Below, one piece after another: positions 51,041 through 60,036 of a stretch of DNA of 64,000 nt (position 1 is the stretch's first letter; each line of letters begins with the position of its first letter). The notes below the pieces were generated by a model. It searched no databases. It worked only from the letters and a program-made list of their open reading frames with translations, and was not told the DNA's origin. The position numbers and the translations under genes were made by a program. The DNA comes from Rhodococcus sp. 06-235-1A (lineage in GTDB: Bacteria; Actinomycetota; Actinomycetes; Mycobacteriales; Mycobacteriaceae). Location of the stretch: positions 372,001 to 436,000 of the forward strand of contig NZ_NOYI01000009.1 in the NCBI RefSeq assembly GCF_002258785.1, given 5' to 3'.

Positions 51041-52389
51041 AGTACGTCCTCCGCGAGTTTCATCAGGCGACGGTGCGCATCGGCACCGGCGCGGCCTATC
51101 TCGTCCTGCGGTGCGCTGGTCAGGACATCGTTCTCGACGATCGTCCGACCGCCCACCATCAATCGCGCGAGCGGTGGTGTCTGCCCGTACGCGAACGCCA
51201 CGACCGGGTCGTCCACCGCCGAGTAGAACCCGTCGGTGCGCCAGATCGCGATGTCGGCCAGCTTGCCGACCTCGAGCGAACCGATCTCGCTCTGACGACC
51301 CAGTACCGTTGCGCCGCCCAGGGTTCCGATCTCGAGTGCCTGACGCGCCGTCAGGGCTGTCGGACCGTATTTGGCTCGCTGCATGTACATTGCCTGCCGC
51401 ACCTCTCCGGCCAGCGGCACCATCTCGGCCGAGGCGGAACCGTCGACACCGAGGCCTACGGGTGCGCCGGCCGCGAGTAGATCGGAAATACGGGCGATGC
51501 CCGCACCGAGCCGAGCGTTGGAGCTCGGGCAATGAGCGGTACCAGTACCGGTGGCCGCCATCTTTGCGATATCGGAATCATGGAGGTGCACAGCGTGGGC
51601 GAACCACACGTCGTCACCCAGCCAGCCGACCTGTTCCATGTACTCGACCGGGGTGCAGTTCATCTGAGCGAGGCAGTGCTCCTCCTCGTCGAGGGTCTCG
51701 GCCAGATGCGTATGCAGGCGAACACCTTTGGCGCGGGCAAGCCCCGCGGACTCCATGAGCAATTCCTTGCTGATGGAGAACGGAGAGCAGGGTGCCACAG
51801 CGATGCGGAGCATCGAACCGAAGGAGGCGTCGTGATAGGTGTCGATGGCTTCGGCGGTGGCGGTGAGGATGTCGTCGAGCGATTCGACGACCTCGTCCGG
51901 TGGCAGACCGCCGTCGGACACACCCCGGTCCATCGAGCCGCGGCACGGTTGGAATCGGACGCCGATGCGTTGTGCCGCGTCGATCTCGGCGGCGAACAGG
52001 TCGCCTCGGCCCTTGGGGAAGATGTAATGGTGATCGGTGCTCGTGGTGCACCCCGACTTCGCCAGCCATCCCAGCCCGGCTGCGGCAGCACCGCCGACGA
52101 CCTCGGCGTCCATCTTGGACCACGGCTTGTACAGTGCGACAAGCCACTCGAACAGTGTGTTGTCCTTGGCCAGGCCCTGGGACGCCCACTGGTACAGGTG
52201 GTGGTGGGTATTGACGAGTCCAGGGGTGACGAGGCAGCCGGAGGCGTCGATCGTCTCGGCACCGGGGATGATCGGGGCCGGGCCCGATCCGATGGCGCTG
52301 ATCGTGGTGCCCTCGACGACGAGATAGCCGTTCGGGATTTCCTCTCCGACGACGGGTGCGATGTAGGCACCCGAGATGACAGTGGTCAT
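51037..52389 (-). CDS. 8-oxoguanine/guanine deaminase-like amidohydrolase
   Basis: This 450-residue amidohydrolase has metal-binding NTHHHLYQWASQGLAKD, HTHLAETLDEEEHCL, FAHAVHLHDSD and the catalytic Asp in GLGVDGSASAE. The region TSTDHHYIFPKG followed by RFQPCRGSMDRGVSDGGLPPDEVVE matches 8-oxoguanine deaminases more closely than classic GuaD. In this operon it may convert guanine to xanthine or 8-oxoguanine to urate. It is nested between the Fe-S and Mo subunits of xanthine dehydrogenase with 4-bp overlaps on both sides, so it is coexpressed and perhaps physically associated. Confidence 0.87.
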   Translation of the reverse strand: MTTVISGAYIAPVVGEEIPNGYLVVEGTTISAIGSGPAPIIPGAETIDASGCLVTPGLVNTHHHLYQWASQGLAKDNTLFEWLVALYKPWSKMDAEVVGGAAAAGLGWLAKSGCTTSTDHHYIFPKGRGDLFAAEIDAAQRIGVRFQPCRGSMDRGVSDGGLPPDEVVESLDDILTATAEAIDTYHDASFGSMLRIAVAPCSPFSISKELLMESAGLARAKGVRLHTHLAETLDEEEHCLAQMNCTPVEYMEQVGWLGDDVWFAHAVHLHDSDIAKMAATGTGTAHCPSSNARLGAGIARISDLLAAGAPVGLGVDGSASAEMVPLAGEVRQAMYMQRAKYGPTALTARQALEIGTLGGATVLGRQSEIGSLEVGKLADIAIWRTDGFYSAVDDPVVAFAYGQTPPLARLMVGGRTIVENDVLTSAPQDEIGRAGADAHRRLMKLAEDVL

Positions 52390-52859
52390 TCGGCCTCGGC
52401 CTTTCGTGTTGCAGCGAGCCGAACTGCATCCAGGATCTTCTCGTATCCGGTACAGCGGCAAAGGTTTCCAGCGAGAGATTCGCGAATCTCGACGTCCGAC
52501 GGGTTGGGAACGCGCTCGATCAGATCGTGCGCTTGCACCACGAGTCCCGGGGTGCAGAAGCCGCACTGGACGGCACCGCACTCGACGAACGCCTCCTGCA
52601 TCGGGTCGAGCTTGTCGCCGTCGGCGAGTCCTTCGACGGTACGAATCTCACGGCCCTCGACCTGTCCGGCCGCCACCAGGCAGGCGCAGGCCGGGATACC
52701 GTCGAGATAGACCGTGCACGAACCGCATTCACCCTGTTCGCACGCGTTCTTGGATCCGGGGAGTCCCATGCGTTCACGCAACAGGTAGAGCAGACTTTCG
52801 CCCTCCCAGACGTCGTCGGCTTCCATGTCTTTTCCGTTGATCGTGCAGTTGACTCGCAT
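52386..52859 (-). CDS. Xanthine dehydrogenase iron-sulfur subunit
   Basis: This 157-residue 2[2Fe-2S] subunit has an N-terminal plant-type ferredoxin cluster (GSKNACEQGECGSCTVYLDG, with a further Cys in GIPACACL) and a C-terminal helical cluster domain (CGAVQCGFCTPGLVVQAHD and NLCRCTGYEKI). It passes electrons from Mo to FAD. The ATG at 52859 is 2 bp after the FAD-subunit stop. Its stop overlaps the deaminase start by 4 bp. Confidence 0.94.
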   Translation of the reverse strand: MRVNCTINGKDMEADDVWEGESLLYLLRERMGLPGSKNACEQGECGSCTVYLDGIPACACLVAAGQVEGREIRTVEGLADGDKLDPMQEAFVECGAVQCGFCTPGLVVQAHDLIERVPNPSDVEIRESLAGNLCRCTGYEKILDAVRLAATRKAEAE

Positions 52860-52861
52860 GT

Positions 52862-53728
52862 TCAGGCCACCTTCCGTGCGGCAGTGAGGTCTCGCCATGC
52901 CCAACCCAGCGTGCGCCGGGCCATCACGGAGAGCGCGTGCTTGCGGTAATCGGCAGTGCCTCGTACGTCGTCGATGGGACTTGCTGCCGCACTGACCAAT
53001 CGGCCGAACTCCTCCGACACCCGTGGATCGAGGGCACCGTCCCAGTCGAGTTCGGCCGCAAGGTAGTTCTCGGCATCGTAAGCCCGACGCGGCGTCGGCG
53101 CAGCGGAGCCGAGACCGGTGCCGACACGGCCCTCCTGTGGAAACAGTGCAATCGAGAACGAGCAGACGGCGATGACCATCGCGTTGCGGGTGCCGATCTT
53201 CGAGAAGTACTGCGGTCCCGCTGCCGGCGCTACGTGGAATGCGCGGATGAGTTCGTCGGGCATGCATGAGTTCCGTTTGACGCCCAGGTAGAACTCGGTG
53301 GCGGGAATCATTCGCACACCGCGCTCGGTCGATTCGACTTCCACGGTCGCTCCCGCGGCGAGCAGCGGTGCGTGCAGATCGCCGGCGGGTGACGCGCCGC
53401 CGAGGTTGCCGCCGACGGTGCCGCGGTTGCGAATCTGCGGCGAACCGACCGTGCGGGACGCCTGTGAGATGCCGGGAAGCCTGTCACCGAGCTCGGCGAT
53501 GATGCGGACGTAGGGCATGCCCGCCCCCACCCGAAGCGTGCCGTCGGGGAGCTGCTGCCACTCGGTGAGCTCGCTGATCGGGTTCAGGTCCAACAATCCG
53601 CCCGGCCGGTGCAGATCGAAATTCATCTCGACCATGACGTCGGTGCCGCCCTGAATGGGCACCACGTCGACGTCGTCGGCCTTCGCGGCCAACGCGTCGC
53701 TCCAGGTCTGTGGTCGCAGGAAATCCAT
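52862..53728 (-). CDS. Xanthine dehydrogenase FAD-binding subunit
   Basis: This 288-residue FAD subunit is of the CO-dehydrogenase/XDH type. FAD-binding motifs are VPIQGGTDVMVEMNFDLHRPGGLLDLN and VGSPQIRNRGTVGGNLGGASPAGDL; a C-terminal CODH domain ends in the helical LSVMARRTLGWAWRDL. It is the first gene of the operon, diverging from the PucR gene across 146 bp containing inverted repeats and a CRP-like box. The ATG at 53728 begins MDFLRPQTWSDALA, typical for the family. Confidence 0.92.
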   Translation of the reverse strand: MDFLRPQTWSDALAAKADDVDVVPIQGGTDVMVEMNFDLHRPGGLLDLNPISELTEWQQLPDGTLRVGAGMPYVRIIAELGDRLPGISQASRTVGSPQIRNRGTVGGNLGGASPAGDLHAPLLAAGATVEVESTERGVRMIPATEFYLGVKRNSCMPDELIRAFHVAPAAGPQYFSKIGTRNAMVIAVCSFSIALFPQEGRVGTGLGSAAPTPRRAYDAENYLAAELDWDGALDPRVSEEFGRLVSAAASPIDDVRGTADYRKHALSVMARRTLGWAWRDLTAARKVA

Positions 53729-53750
53729 GTTCGGTGCTCCGCTCGCTGTC

Positions 53751-53760
53751 CATATTTCGT
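53751..53760. promoter_or_regulatory. Inverted repeat partner near XDH FAD-subunit start
   Basis: CATATTTCGT matches the reverse complement of ACGAAGTATG at 53810-53819 at nine of ten positions, 49 bp away. The pair brackets the divergent promoter region and may be bound by PucR. Confidence 0.4.
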
Positions 53761-53809
53761 GTTCACCCAGTACAGCCGCCGGGTGCACCGCGAACGAGGG
53801 ACAGGAACG

Positions 53810-53831
53810 ACGAAGTATGACGCCGATCACA
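53810..53831. promoter_or_regulatory. Inverted repeat plus CRP/GlxR-like box before the PucR gene
   Basis: ACGAAGTATG (53810-53819) pairs with the element at 53751. It runs into TATGA-N6-TCACA (53816-53831), a nine-of-ten match to TGTGA-N6-TCACA. The box shares TGAC-R-CCGATCACA with that upstream of uraD. Confidence 0.42.
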
Positions 53832-53874
53832 GTGTAGGTTTTGGAGGATCCTACGAAGAGGAGGTCGATTCACC

Positions 53875-55380
53875 GTGAGATTGCGTGACCTGGCCGATCT
53901 TCCCGATCTGCAACTGCAGCCGATCGTGATTCCCGAGCATTTCGACCCGACCATCAGATGGGTCGTCACCACCGACATGCTCGATCCGAGCCGCTACCTC
54001 AGTGGCGGTGAACTGGTGTTGACCGGTCTGATGTGGCGGGCGCGACCCGAGGATTCGAGGACGTTCGTACGCGCGGTGTCCAAAGCAGGAATCGCGGCTC
54101 TGGCCGCATCCGACGGCGGTGTCGTGCCGGAAGACTTGGTCGAGGCCTGTCGTGAACATGGTCTGCCGCTCTTTCGCGTTCCGGCCGACATCGCGTTCGC
54201 CACGGTCACCGAGAGCGTCGTTCGGCAGTTGTCGACGGCCAGGGCGTCGGACCTGAGTCTCGTACTCGACCGGCACCGACGCCTCGTGGCGAGCGCGGGA
54301 CCGGGTGGGGGCCTGGGCCCGCTGCTGGAGATGGTGAGTTCCGATCTGGGCATGAACTGCTGGGTCGTCACCTCGTCGGGGCGGGTTCTCGCCGGATCCG
54401 AGAATCCACCCGACACCGAAGCCGTGGCCCAGGAGTTCATGACATCGGTCCGCCTGCCGCGGTACTGCCGAGCGCAGCGAGTGTCGATCTTTCCGGTCGA
54501 CGGAGAGGCGACTCCGCGGGTCGTCGACTGGTTCGTGGCATTCGAAAGCGATTGGCAGACATGGGATACGCCGAGGATGTCACTGGCCGGTCAGCTGGCG
54601 TCGATTGTCTCCGTCGAACGTGGTCGCGTCGACGACCGGGTGTCCGGCTCAGGCATCCTGGCTCAGGAGTTCGTGCGCTCGGTCCTCGGGGGCGCGACGC
54701 CGGCCGACATCCTCGCCCAGATGCACGTCATCGGGCTCGACACCGAAACACGCTATGCAGCAATCGTTGCCGCCACCTCGGGAGAGACACTGCGCCTCGG
54801 CGAGCTGCGCCCGCTGCTGCGAGAACTGCTGGCACCGAACGAGATCACGCTGGGAGTCGTCGAGAACGAGGCCGTAGCGTTGGTGGAGGCTCGTACGGAC
54901 AAGACCGACTCCCTCCGGCGTGCCACCCGGTCCCTGCACTCCGGACTGCTCGGTAGTGGAACCTCGATCGGAGTGAGCGCTCCCACCGCTCCCGGTGACA
55001 TCAGGAGCGCGATCGAGGAAGCGCGCTACGCTCGCAGACTCGCGGAGGGTCGCGGTGCGGACTGCAGCGTCGTCGGACACGATGAATTGGCCACGCTCAC
55101 AATACTTCTGGCGAACGTACCCGACGACGTGCGACGCATGTTCACCTCGAGGCTCCTCGACCCGCTGGCCGAGTACGACGATCAGCACAACAGCGATCTC
55201 CTCGCGACGCTGAGGGTGTACCTCGACACCAACGGTGCGTGGACGCGATGCGCCGAGCAGCTGCACATGCACGTCAATTCCGTCCGGTATCGCATCCAGC
55301 GCATCGAGGAACTCACCGGGCGTGATCTGTCGAAACTGGAGGACAGAATCGAGTTCTACCTGGCTCTTCGGCTCACATGA
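53875..55380 (+). CDS. PucR family transcriptional regulator of purine catabolism
   Basis: This 501-residue regulator starts at a GTG behind GAGGAGG. The N-terminal PucR domain (about residues 1-125; RLRDLADLPDLQLQPIVIPEHFDPTIRWVVTTDMLDPSRYLSGGELVLTG) is followed by a GGDEF-like middle region and a C-terminal helix-turn-helix (about 440-498; LRVYLDTNGAWTRCAEQLHMHVNSVRYRIQRIEELTGRDLSKLEDRIEFYLAL). PucR activates purine catabolism in Bacillus; here it diverges from the xanthine dehydrogenase operon and probably controls it. Its TGA overlaps the next ATG. Confidence 0.92.
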   Translation: MRLRDLADLPDLQLQPIVIPEHFDPTIRWVVTTDMLDPSRYLSGGELVLTGLMWRARPEDSRTFVRAVSKAGIAALAASDGGVVPEDLVEACREHGLPLFRVPADIAFATVTESVVRQLSTARASDLSLVLDRHRRLVASAGPGGGLGPLLEMVSSDLGMNCWVVTSSGRVLAGSENPPDTEAVAQEFMTSVRLPRYCRAQRVSIFPVDGEATPRVVDWFVAFESDWQTWDTPRMSLAGQLASIVSVERGRVDDRVSGSGILAQEFVRSVLGGATPADILAQMHVIGLDTETRYAAIVAATSGETLRLGELRPLLRELLAPNEITLGVVENEAVALVEARTDKTDSLRRATRSLHSGLLGSGTSIGVSAPTAPGDIRSAIEEARYARRLAEGRGADCSVVGHDELATLTILLANVPDDVRRMFTSRLLDPLAEYDDQHNSDLLATLRVYLDTNGAWTRCAEQLHMHVNSVRYRIQRIEELTGRDLSKLEDRIEFYLALRLT

Positions 55381-55691
55381 CTACCATGGCGAACATGGCT
55401 CTTGTTGCATTGCTGGATCTGACGTTCAAGCCCGAGTCTCTTGCCGAGGCGCGTGCGTTGCTGCGCACGGTACTCGCCGAGACTCGTGCGTTCGACGGCT
55501 GCCTCGGAGTGGAGGTGTGGGTGGACGAGGAGAACGAGGCGCACGTCATTGCCTACGAGACATGGGAGTCGGCCGAGGCCGACGCGAAGTACCGCGAGTT
55601 CCGCGCCGGTCCGGGAAAGATCACCGAATTGCCCCCGTTGCTCGCTGCGGCACCGACGTTGACGAAGCTCACCACCGACTCGTCGATCTGA
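55377..55691 (+). CDS. ABM-fold putative quinol monooxygenase
   Basis: This 104-residue dimeric alpha/beta barrel protein of the antibiotic-biosynthesis-monooxygenase family shows ALVALLDLTFKPESLAEARALLRTVLAETRAFDGCLGVEVWVDEENEAHVIAYETWES. It overlaps the PucR gene by 4 bp (ATGA), so it is cotranscribed with it, though no link to purines is known. The ATG codons at 55377, 55386 and 55395 are all possible starts. Substrate unknown. Confidence 0.83.
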   Translation: MTTMANMALVALLDLTFKPESLAEARALLRTVLAETRAFDGCLGVEVWVDEENEAHVIAYETWESAEADAKYREFRAGPGKITELPPLLAAAPTLTKLTTDSSI

Positions 55692-55719
55692 GATCGGTCC
55701 GCCACGGTGCGGCGCAGCG

Positions 55720-57612
55720 CTACCGAACGGTGTCCGCCAACGGCAGTGGTCGTCCGGTGAGTAAGCCCTGCACCATGTCGGCTCCGAGTTCGACGGCCAC
55801 CCGCAGTTCCGCCTCGGTCTCGACGCCTTCCATGATGACCGTGGAGCCGATCTCGTGCGCGAATCCGATCACCGATGCAGCGGCGGCTCTTCGGATCGCG
55901 TCGGTGTCGATTCCGTGCACCAGTGCGTAATCGACCTTGAGGGTGTCGGGTCGTAGTTCGACCACCTGGCGAAGGCCGGCGAAGCCTGCACCCACGTCGT
56001 CGACGGAAATGAAGATGCCTGCGGCGCGCAAGGATTCGATGCTTCGGGCGACCGCCAGGTAGTCGTCGACCCGCTCGTGCTCGGTGATCTCGATGTGGAA
56101 CTGGCGGTCCTTCTGGAACGGCTTCAGCGTGGAGGTCAGATCGGTGGAGCGGATGGTATCGGCAGATGCGTTGAGGGAGATGAAGATTCCGCAGGGAAGT
56201 GACTCCGACGCGGCAAGTGCACGGTCGATGGCGGCGACCTCGAGGAGCGGTCCGATGCCCGCATTGGTGGCGTCCCGGAACCACATCGTCGGCGAGCCGT
56301 AGCCGAAGGGGAAGCGAGAGAGCGCCTCGTAGCCGACGACCGCTCTGGTGACCGTGTCACAGATGGGTTGGAACACCACGTCCGGCCCGCCTCGCGAGAT
56401 CAGGTCCTCGATGCGGGTGCGGATGTCGGCTCGCGTTCCTCGGCTGCTGCCGCGGGCACTGCCGTCGTCCCCGGACAGTCGAGACTTGTTGCGGTACATC
56501 TCGATATCGGCCAGGGCGATCAGCTTGCGCACCACGGCGGGGGTGACCGGTTCGCTCCCGAGCAGTTCCGAGGCGGAACCGGCACTGGCGGTGAAAGGCG
56601 GCCCGGAGAAGCTCTCGTCGAGACCGGACCGGATCCTGTTGTCGGTCGACGCGATCTCACCGGGTACACCTATGTGGACGATGACGAATTCGTCTCCGCT
56701 CAGGCGCGAGACCACCGACGTCTTCGGGACGGCGGCGGTGAGCCGTGCGGCGATCTCGATCAGGACGGCGTCCCCGGTGGGGTGACCGAAGCGGTCGTTG
56801 ATGTCCTTGAACCGGTCGATGTCGAGAACCGTGACCCCGATGGTTCGATCGGCTGCGCTGTCGGTGGACGCGGTACCGACGTCGTCGAGCGCTTCGAGCA
56901 GTCCGCGCCGGTTGTAGAGGCCCGTCAAGGAATCGACGACGGCACCCGATGCCCGAGAACGTAGATGCCGGATGTACGCCCGCATCATCAGGGGGGTGAG
57001 GTACAACGTGACGACGGTGACCGCGGTCGCGGCCACCAGCCACGGGTTCGTTCCCTGATTCGTCGCGAGGACGGCCAGAGTGAGTAGCGTCGCCATCGAG
57101 ACGGCGAGGTGAGCCCACACCACTCGATACGAGCTGGCTATGACGGTGAAGACCGCCACGATGGTGAACATCATGCATCCGGTCAGCGGCACGTAATGGT
57201 CGGTGCTGCTGAACAAGATGGCCACTATGCCGACGTCTGCGTAGAACACGAAGGCGTTGGCCAGCCGCGGTGACGGCCACGGTCTGACGAACCACGCGAC
57301 CGCCACGGGGATCGTCGTCAACGAGCCCGCGAGGACGAATCCCGCCAAGCCGTCGTAGTGGATGCCGCTGGCCGCCATCAGTACCCCGCACAGGCCGAAC
57401 ATCAGGGTCAGGGTCCCGATGAAATACCGCACCCAACGTTCGCGCGCAGTCCTCGCGAAGTAGGTGTAGTCGTCGTCGACGCTCTCGCGCGGGCCCCCCA
57501 GCCCAGGTCTGTACCGCGTGCGGCCCTCGGCCGTCACCGCAGTCCCCAGTCTGGAAATGGGCATACCTCTCATGGGAAAATCCCCGGCTCGCTCGAACGC
57601 TACCAGTGCCAC
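55720..57612 (-). CDS. Membrane GGDEF/EAL cyclic-di-GMP protein
   Basis: This protein of up to 630 residues starts at a GTG (57612); an internal ATG at 57573 is also possible. About six transmembrane helices (residues 60-215) precede a GGDEF domain (about 225-385; motif SGDEF in SRLSGDEFVIV) and an EAL domain (about 400-630). The EAL part keeps YEALSRFPFG, SLNASADT, EITEHE, DDVGAGF, LKVDYALVHG and MEGVETE, so the metal ligands appear present although the spacing in DDVGAGF is atypical. GGDEF activity is less certain. It follows the LPG-synthase-type gene by 45 bp on the same strand. Confidence 0.87.
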   Translation of the reverse strand: MALVAFERAGDFPMRGMPISRLGTAVTAEGRTRYRPGLGGPRESVDDDYTYFARTARERWVRYFIGTLTLMFGLCGVLMAASGIHYDGLAGFVLAGSLTTIPVAVAWFVRPWPSPRLANAFVFYADVGIVAILFSSTDHYVPLTGCMMFTIVAVFTVIASSYRVVWAHLAVSMATLLTLAVLATNQGTNPWLVAATAVTVVTLYLTPLMMRAYIRHLRSRASGAVVDSLTGLYNRRGLLEALDDVGTASTDSAADRTIGVTVLDIDRFKDINDRFGHPTGDAVLIEIAARLTAAVPKTSVVSRLSGDEFVIVHIGVPGEIASTDNRIRSGLDESFSGPPFTASAGSASELLGSEPVTPAVVRKLIALADIEMYRNKSRLSGDDGSARGSSRGTRADIRTRIEDLISRGGPDVVFQPICDTVTRAVVGYEALSRFPFGYGSPTMWFRDATNAGIGPLLEVAAIDRALAASESLPCGIFISLNASADTIRSTDLTSTLKPFQKDRQFHIEITEHERVDDYLAVARSIESLRAAGIFISVDDVGAGFAGLRQVVELRPDTLKVDYALVHGIDTDAIRRAAAASVIGFAHEIGSTVIMEGVETEAELRVAVELGADMVQGLLTGRPLPLADTVR

Positions 57613-57657
57613 CCCAGGCCAGGTCGGGATCGGATATTTGCGCTGCCTGCCGGTACG

Positions 57658-60027
57658 TCAGACCATGTCTTTCTTCGTCAGCCAGCGCAAGGTCGGCCAT
57701 CCGAGGAACACCGGTAACCAGCAGGTCAGAACGCGGTAGAGCAACACCGACGGCACGGCGATCGAGGCGGGCAGACCGAATGCGGCGAGGCCGCCGATCA
57801 GTGCGGCCTCCACCGCGCCCACACCACCGGGTGTCGGTGCGGCCGAGGCCAAGGTTCCGCCGATCATGGTCACGACGGTCACCGTCACGAACGTCGTGCC
57901 GCCGCCGAAGGCCTCGATGCTCGCCCACAAGGCCAAGGCCGCGCCCAACGTCGTTGCTGCACAACCGAGAATGATGATGGAAAAGCGCTTGGGATCGCGA
58001 GCGAGCTCACCGAGTTCGGTGAGGACCTCCTTGATCTGAGGGCGTACCGCAACTCGCAGCCACCGTCGCAACTTCGGCACGAACATGAAAGTCCCGACGA
58101 CACCGAAAGCGGCGCCGGCGATCAGATAGAGCACGGTGTTGCCGGGCACCATGTTCGACAGACCCGACGAGGTGCCGGCGACGACACTGAAGAAGATCAG
58201 CAGACTGATGTGCGTGATGACCTGAACCGACTGTTGCAGTGCCACAGCTGCCGTCGCGCGGATCGTGCCGAGACCGCCCTTCTGCAGGAATCGCACGCTC
58301 AAGGCCAGCCCGCCGACACCCGCAGGAGTCGTCGTGGCTGCAAACGTGTTGGCTACCTGCATGATCGTCAGATTCCAGAAGCTGACCTTGCCGAACGCGC
58401 ACGCCCACAACGCCGCTCCGGCACCGATGTACGTCAGGGCCGAGACCGCAAGGCCGAGCAGAGCCCACCACCAGTTCGCCGAACCGAGCTCCGTGACGAA
58501 CGCAGGCACCGCACTGATGAACGGGTATGCGACATAGACCAATCCGATCAGCAACACGAGCGAGATGATCTGATTGCGGCTGAAGCGTGTGACCTGCTCG
58601 GCCTCGATCTTGGCGGTACCGGTCTGGTCGAGAACCTCGAGCCGGACGGACTTCATCGTCTTGCCTGCGTCGGTAACGGATTGGCGAATGCGAGGCGGAG
58701 TTGCGGATTTGGTCAATCGACCCGACGCTGCCACCACGGCGTCGAACCCGAGGACGTCTATCGCAGTGGAAACGGCTCGGCGAGAGCCGAAAAGGTCTGC
58801 CGTGGTGAGCAACAGCTGTGCCACGTCGGATTGCATCTGGGCATCCGACGCACCGAGTTCGGCATTGCCGAAACCGCAGAAGAGAGCTCGGCCGTCGAGA
58901 ATTCGGAGTTCGTCTCGGCGTAGGTCGCCGTGGGAGATCTGGTTCTCGTGCAGGGTGCCGAGCGCCGACCACAGCGCGCTGAGGGTGGCATCGTCGTGCT
59001 CGGCCTCGATCGGTTCACCGAGGGGCAGACTGTGTGCGTACAAGGTCCACCCTCGATCGAGTGCCGCGACTGCGATCGGGTGACTGCCGGCCGCGCCCAG
59101 TCTCTCGATGGCCAGACCCATCAGTGCTCGATGCTCGACGGCCCTGCGCATGGACGCGTGCAACGGCGCAGTTTCGCTGCCACGTAGCGTGATCCATCGC
59201 CAGAACTGTCGGAGTGCGCCGCCGCTGCGCTGATTCTGCCCGTACAACTCGACCACGACATCGGCGTCGGGAGTGTGTGCGTTCAACACCAGCGGACCCG
59301 GTCCGGCAGGTCGGACGACGGTGAAGCTGCTGACGGTGACGCCGCGCCCGCGGAACAGGCGGACCGCTGCGTCCAGCGGAACTTCGAGAGCCGGCGTACC
59401 GACCAGCAACACGATGATGGCACCGACCAGCCACCCGACGGCCAGACCGAGCATCGAGCGGGCCGGGACGACGGTGGAAACGACCAGATGCATCGGTACG
59501 AACGCGAGCAACAGCGTCCACCATGCCCGACGCCACCGCGCCGGTAGGCCGGGGCCGGATACCGTCAGCGCTGCAGCCAACATGGCGATCCAGCGAGAGT
59601 CGTCGAGGAACTGAGAGAGGAAGGTGTCGAGTCGCTCGGGAACGTCCAGGTCCCAGGTGGGAGTGGAGATTCCGGTGCCGGTGATCGACAGAGCCAAGGC
59701 TGCCAGCAAGGCCGCTGCTGCGTAGCCTGCGAGGAGTTTCCACTTGCGGCCCGCGATCAGGCCGATCAGGACTCCGAACGGCAGCGCGAGAATGGAGACG
59801 CCGTAGACGATGTACACAGTGTTGGATTGGTCGGGGCTGAGTACGCCGACGATGTTCGAGACCGATTCCTCGAGCGCGTCCCATTGATTTCTGGTGATCA
59901 GCGAACCGGCGATGACCAGGCCCAGCAGTACAGCGGCCGACACGACCCGAATGATGTCGCTGGTTCTTCGCACCAATGGCTGAAGCAGGTTTCCCGCTAC
60001 GGGAATGTCCCGCCCGTCCACACGCAT
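57658..60027 (-). CDS. LPG-synthase/flippase-type membrane protein with degenerate kinase-like domain
   Basis: This 789-residue membrane protein has an N-terminal section of six helices (about residues 22-225), a soluble section (about 235-470), then a C-terminal UPF0104/LPG-synthase transmembrane domain of about eight helices (ANTFAATTTPAGVGGLALSVRFLQKGGLG, SAAPTPGGVGAVEAALIGGLAAFG). The soluble part resembles an aminoglycoside- or protein-kinase fold: HGDLRRDELRILDGRALFCGFGNAEL has the catalytic-loop HGD but no Asn, and CGFGNA replaces the metal-binding DFG. Such proteins probably handle phospholipids; the pseudokinase role is unknown. Confidence 0.83.
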   Translation of the reverse strand: MRVDGRDIPVAGNLLQPLVRRTSDIIRVVSAAVLLGLVIAGSLITRNQWDALEESVSNIVGVLSPDQSNTVYIVYGVSILALPFGVLIGLIAGRKWKLLAGYAAAALLAALALSITGTGISTPTWDLDVPERLDTFLSQFLDDSRWIAMLAAALTVSGPGLPARWRRAWWTLLLAFVPMHLVVSTVVPARSMLGLAVGWLVGAIIVLLVGTPALEVPLDAAVRLFRGRGVTVSSFTVVRPAGPGPLVLNAHTPDADVVVELYGQNQRSGGALRQFWRWITLRGSETAPLHASMRRAVEHRALMGLAIERLGAAGSHPIAVAALDRGWTLYAHSLPLGEPIEAEHDDATLSALWSALGTLHENQISHGDLRRDELRILDGRALFCGFGNAELGASDAQMQSDVAQLLLTTADLFGSRRAVSTAIDVLGFDAVVAASGRLTKSATPPRIRQSVTDAGKTMKSVRLEVLDQTGTAKIEAEQVTRFSRNQIISLVLLIGLVYVAYPFISAVPAFVTELGSANWWWALLGLAVSALTYIGAGAALWACAFGKVSFWNLTIMQVANTFAATTTPAGVGGLALSVRFLQKGGLGTIRATAAVALQQSVQVITHISLLIFFSVVAGTSSGLSNMVPGNTVLYLIAGAAFGVVGTFMFVPKLRRWLRVAVRPQIKEVLTELGELARDPKRFSIIILGCAATTLGAALALWASIEAFGGGTTFVTVTVVTMIGGTLASAAPTPGGVGAVEAALIGGLAAFGLPASIAVPSVLLYRVLTCWLPVFLGWPTLRWLTKKDMV

Positions 60028-60036
60028 GGGGTCAAC

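Noticed and set aside
51041..51532. N-terminal extension of the XDH molybdenum subunit
   Set aside because: It overlaps the deaminase coding sequence and is Arg-rich; the GTG at 51040 with a GTGA overlap matches the rest of the operon.
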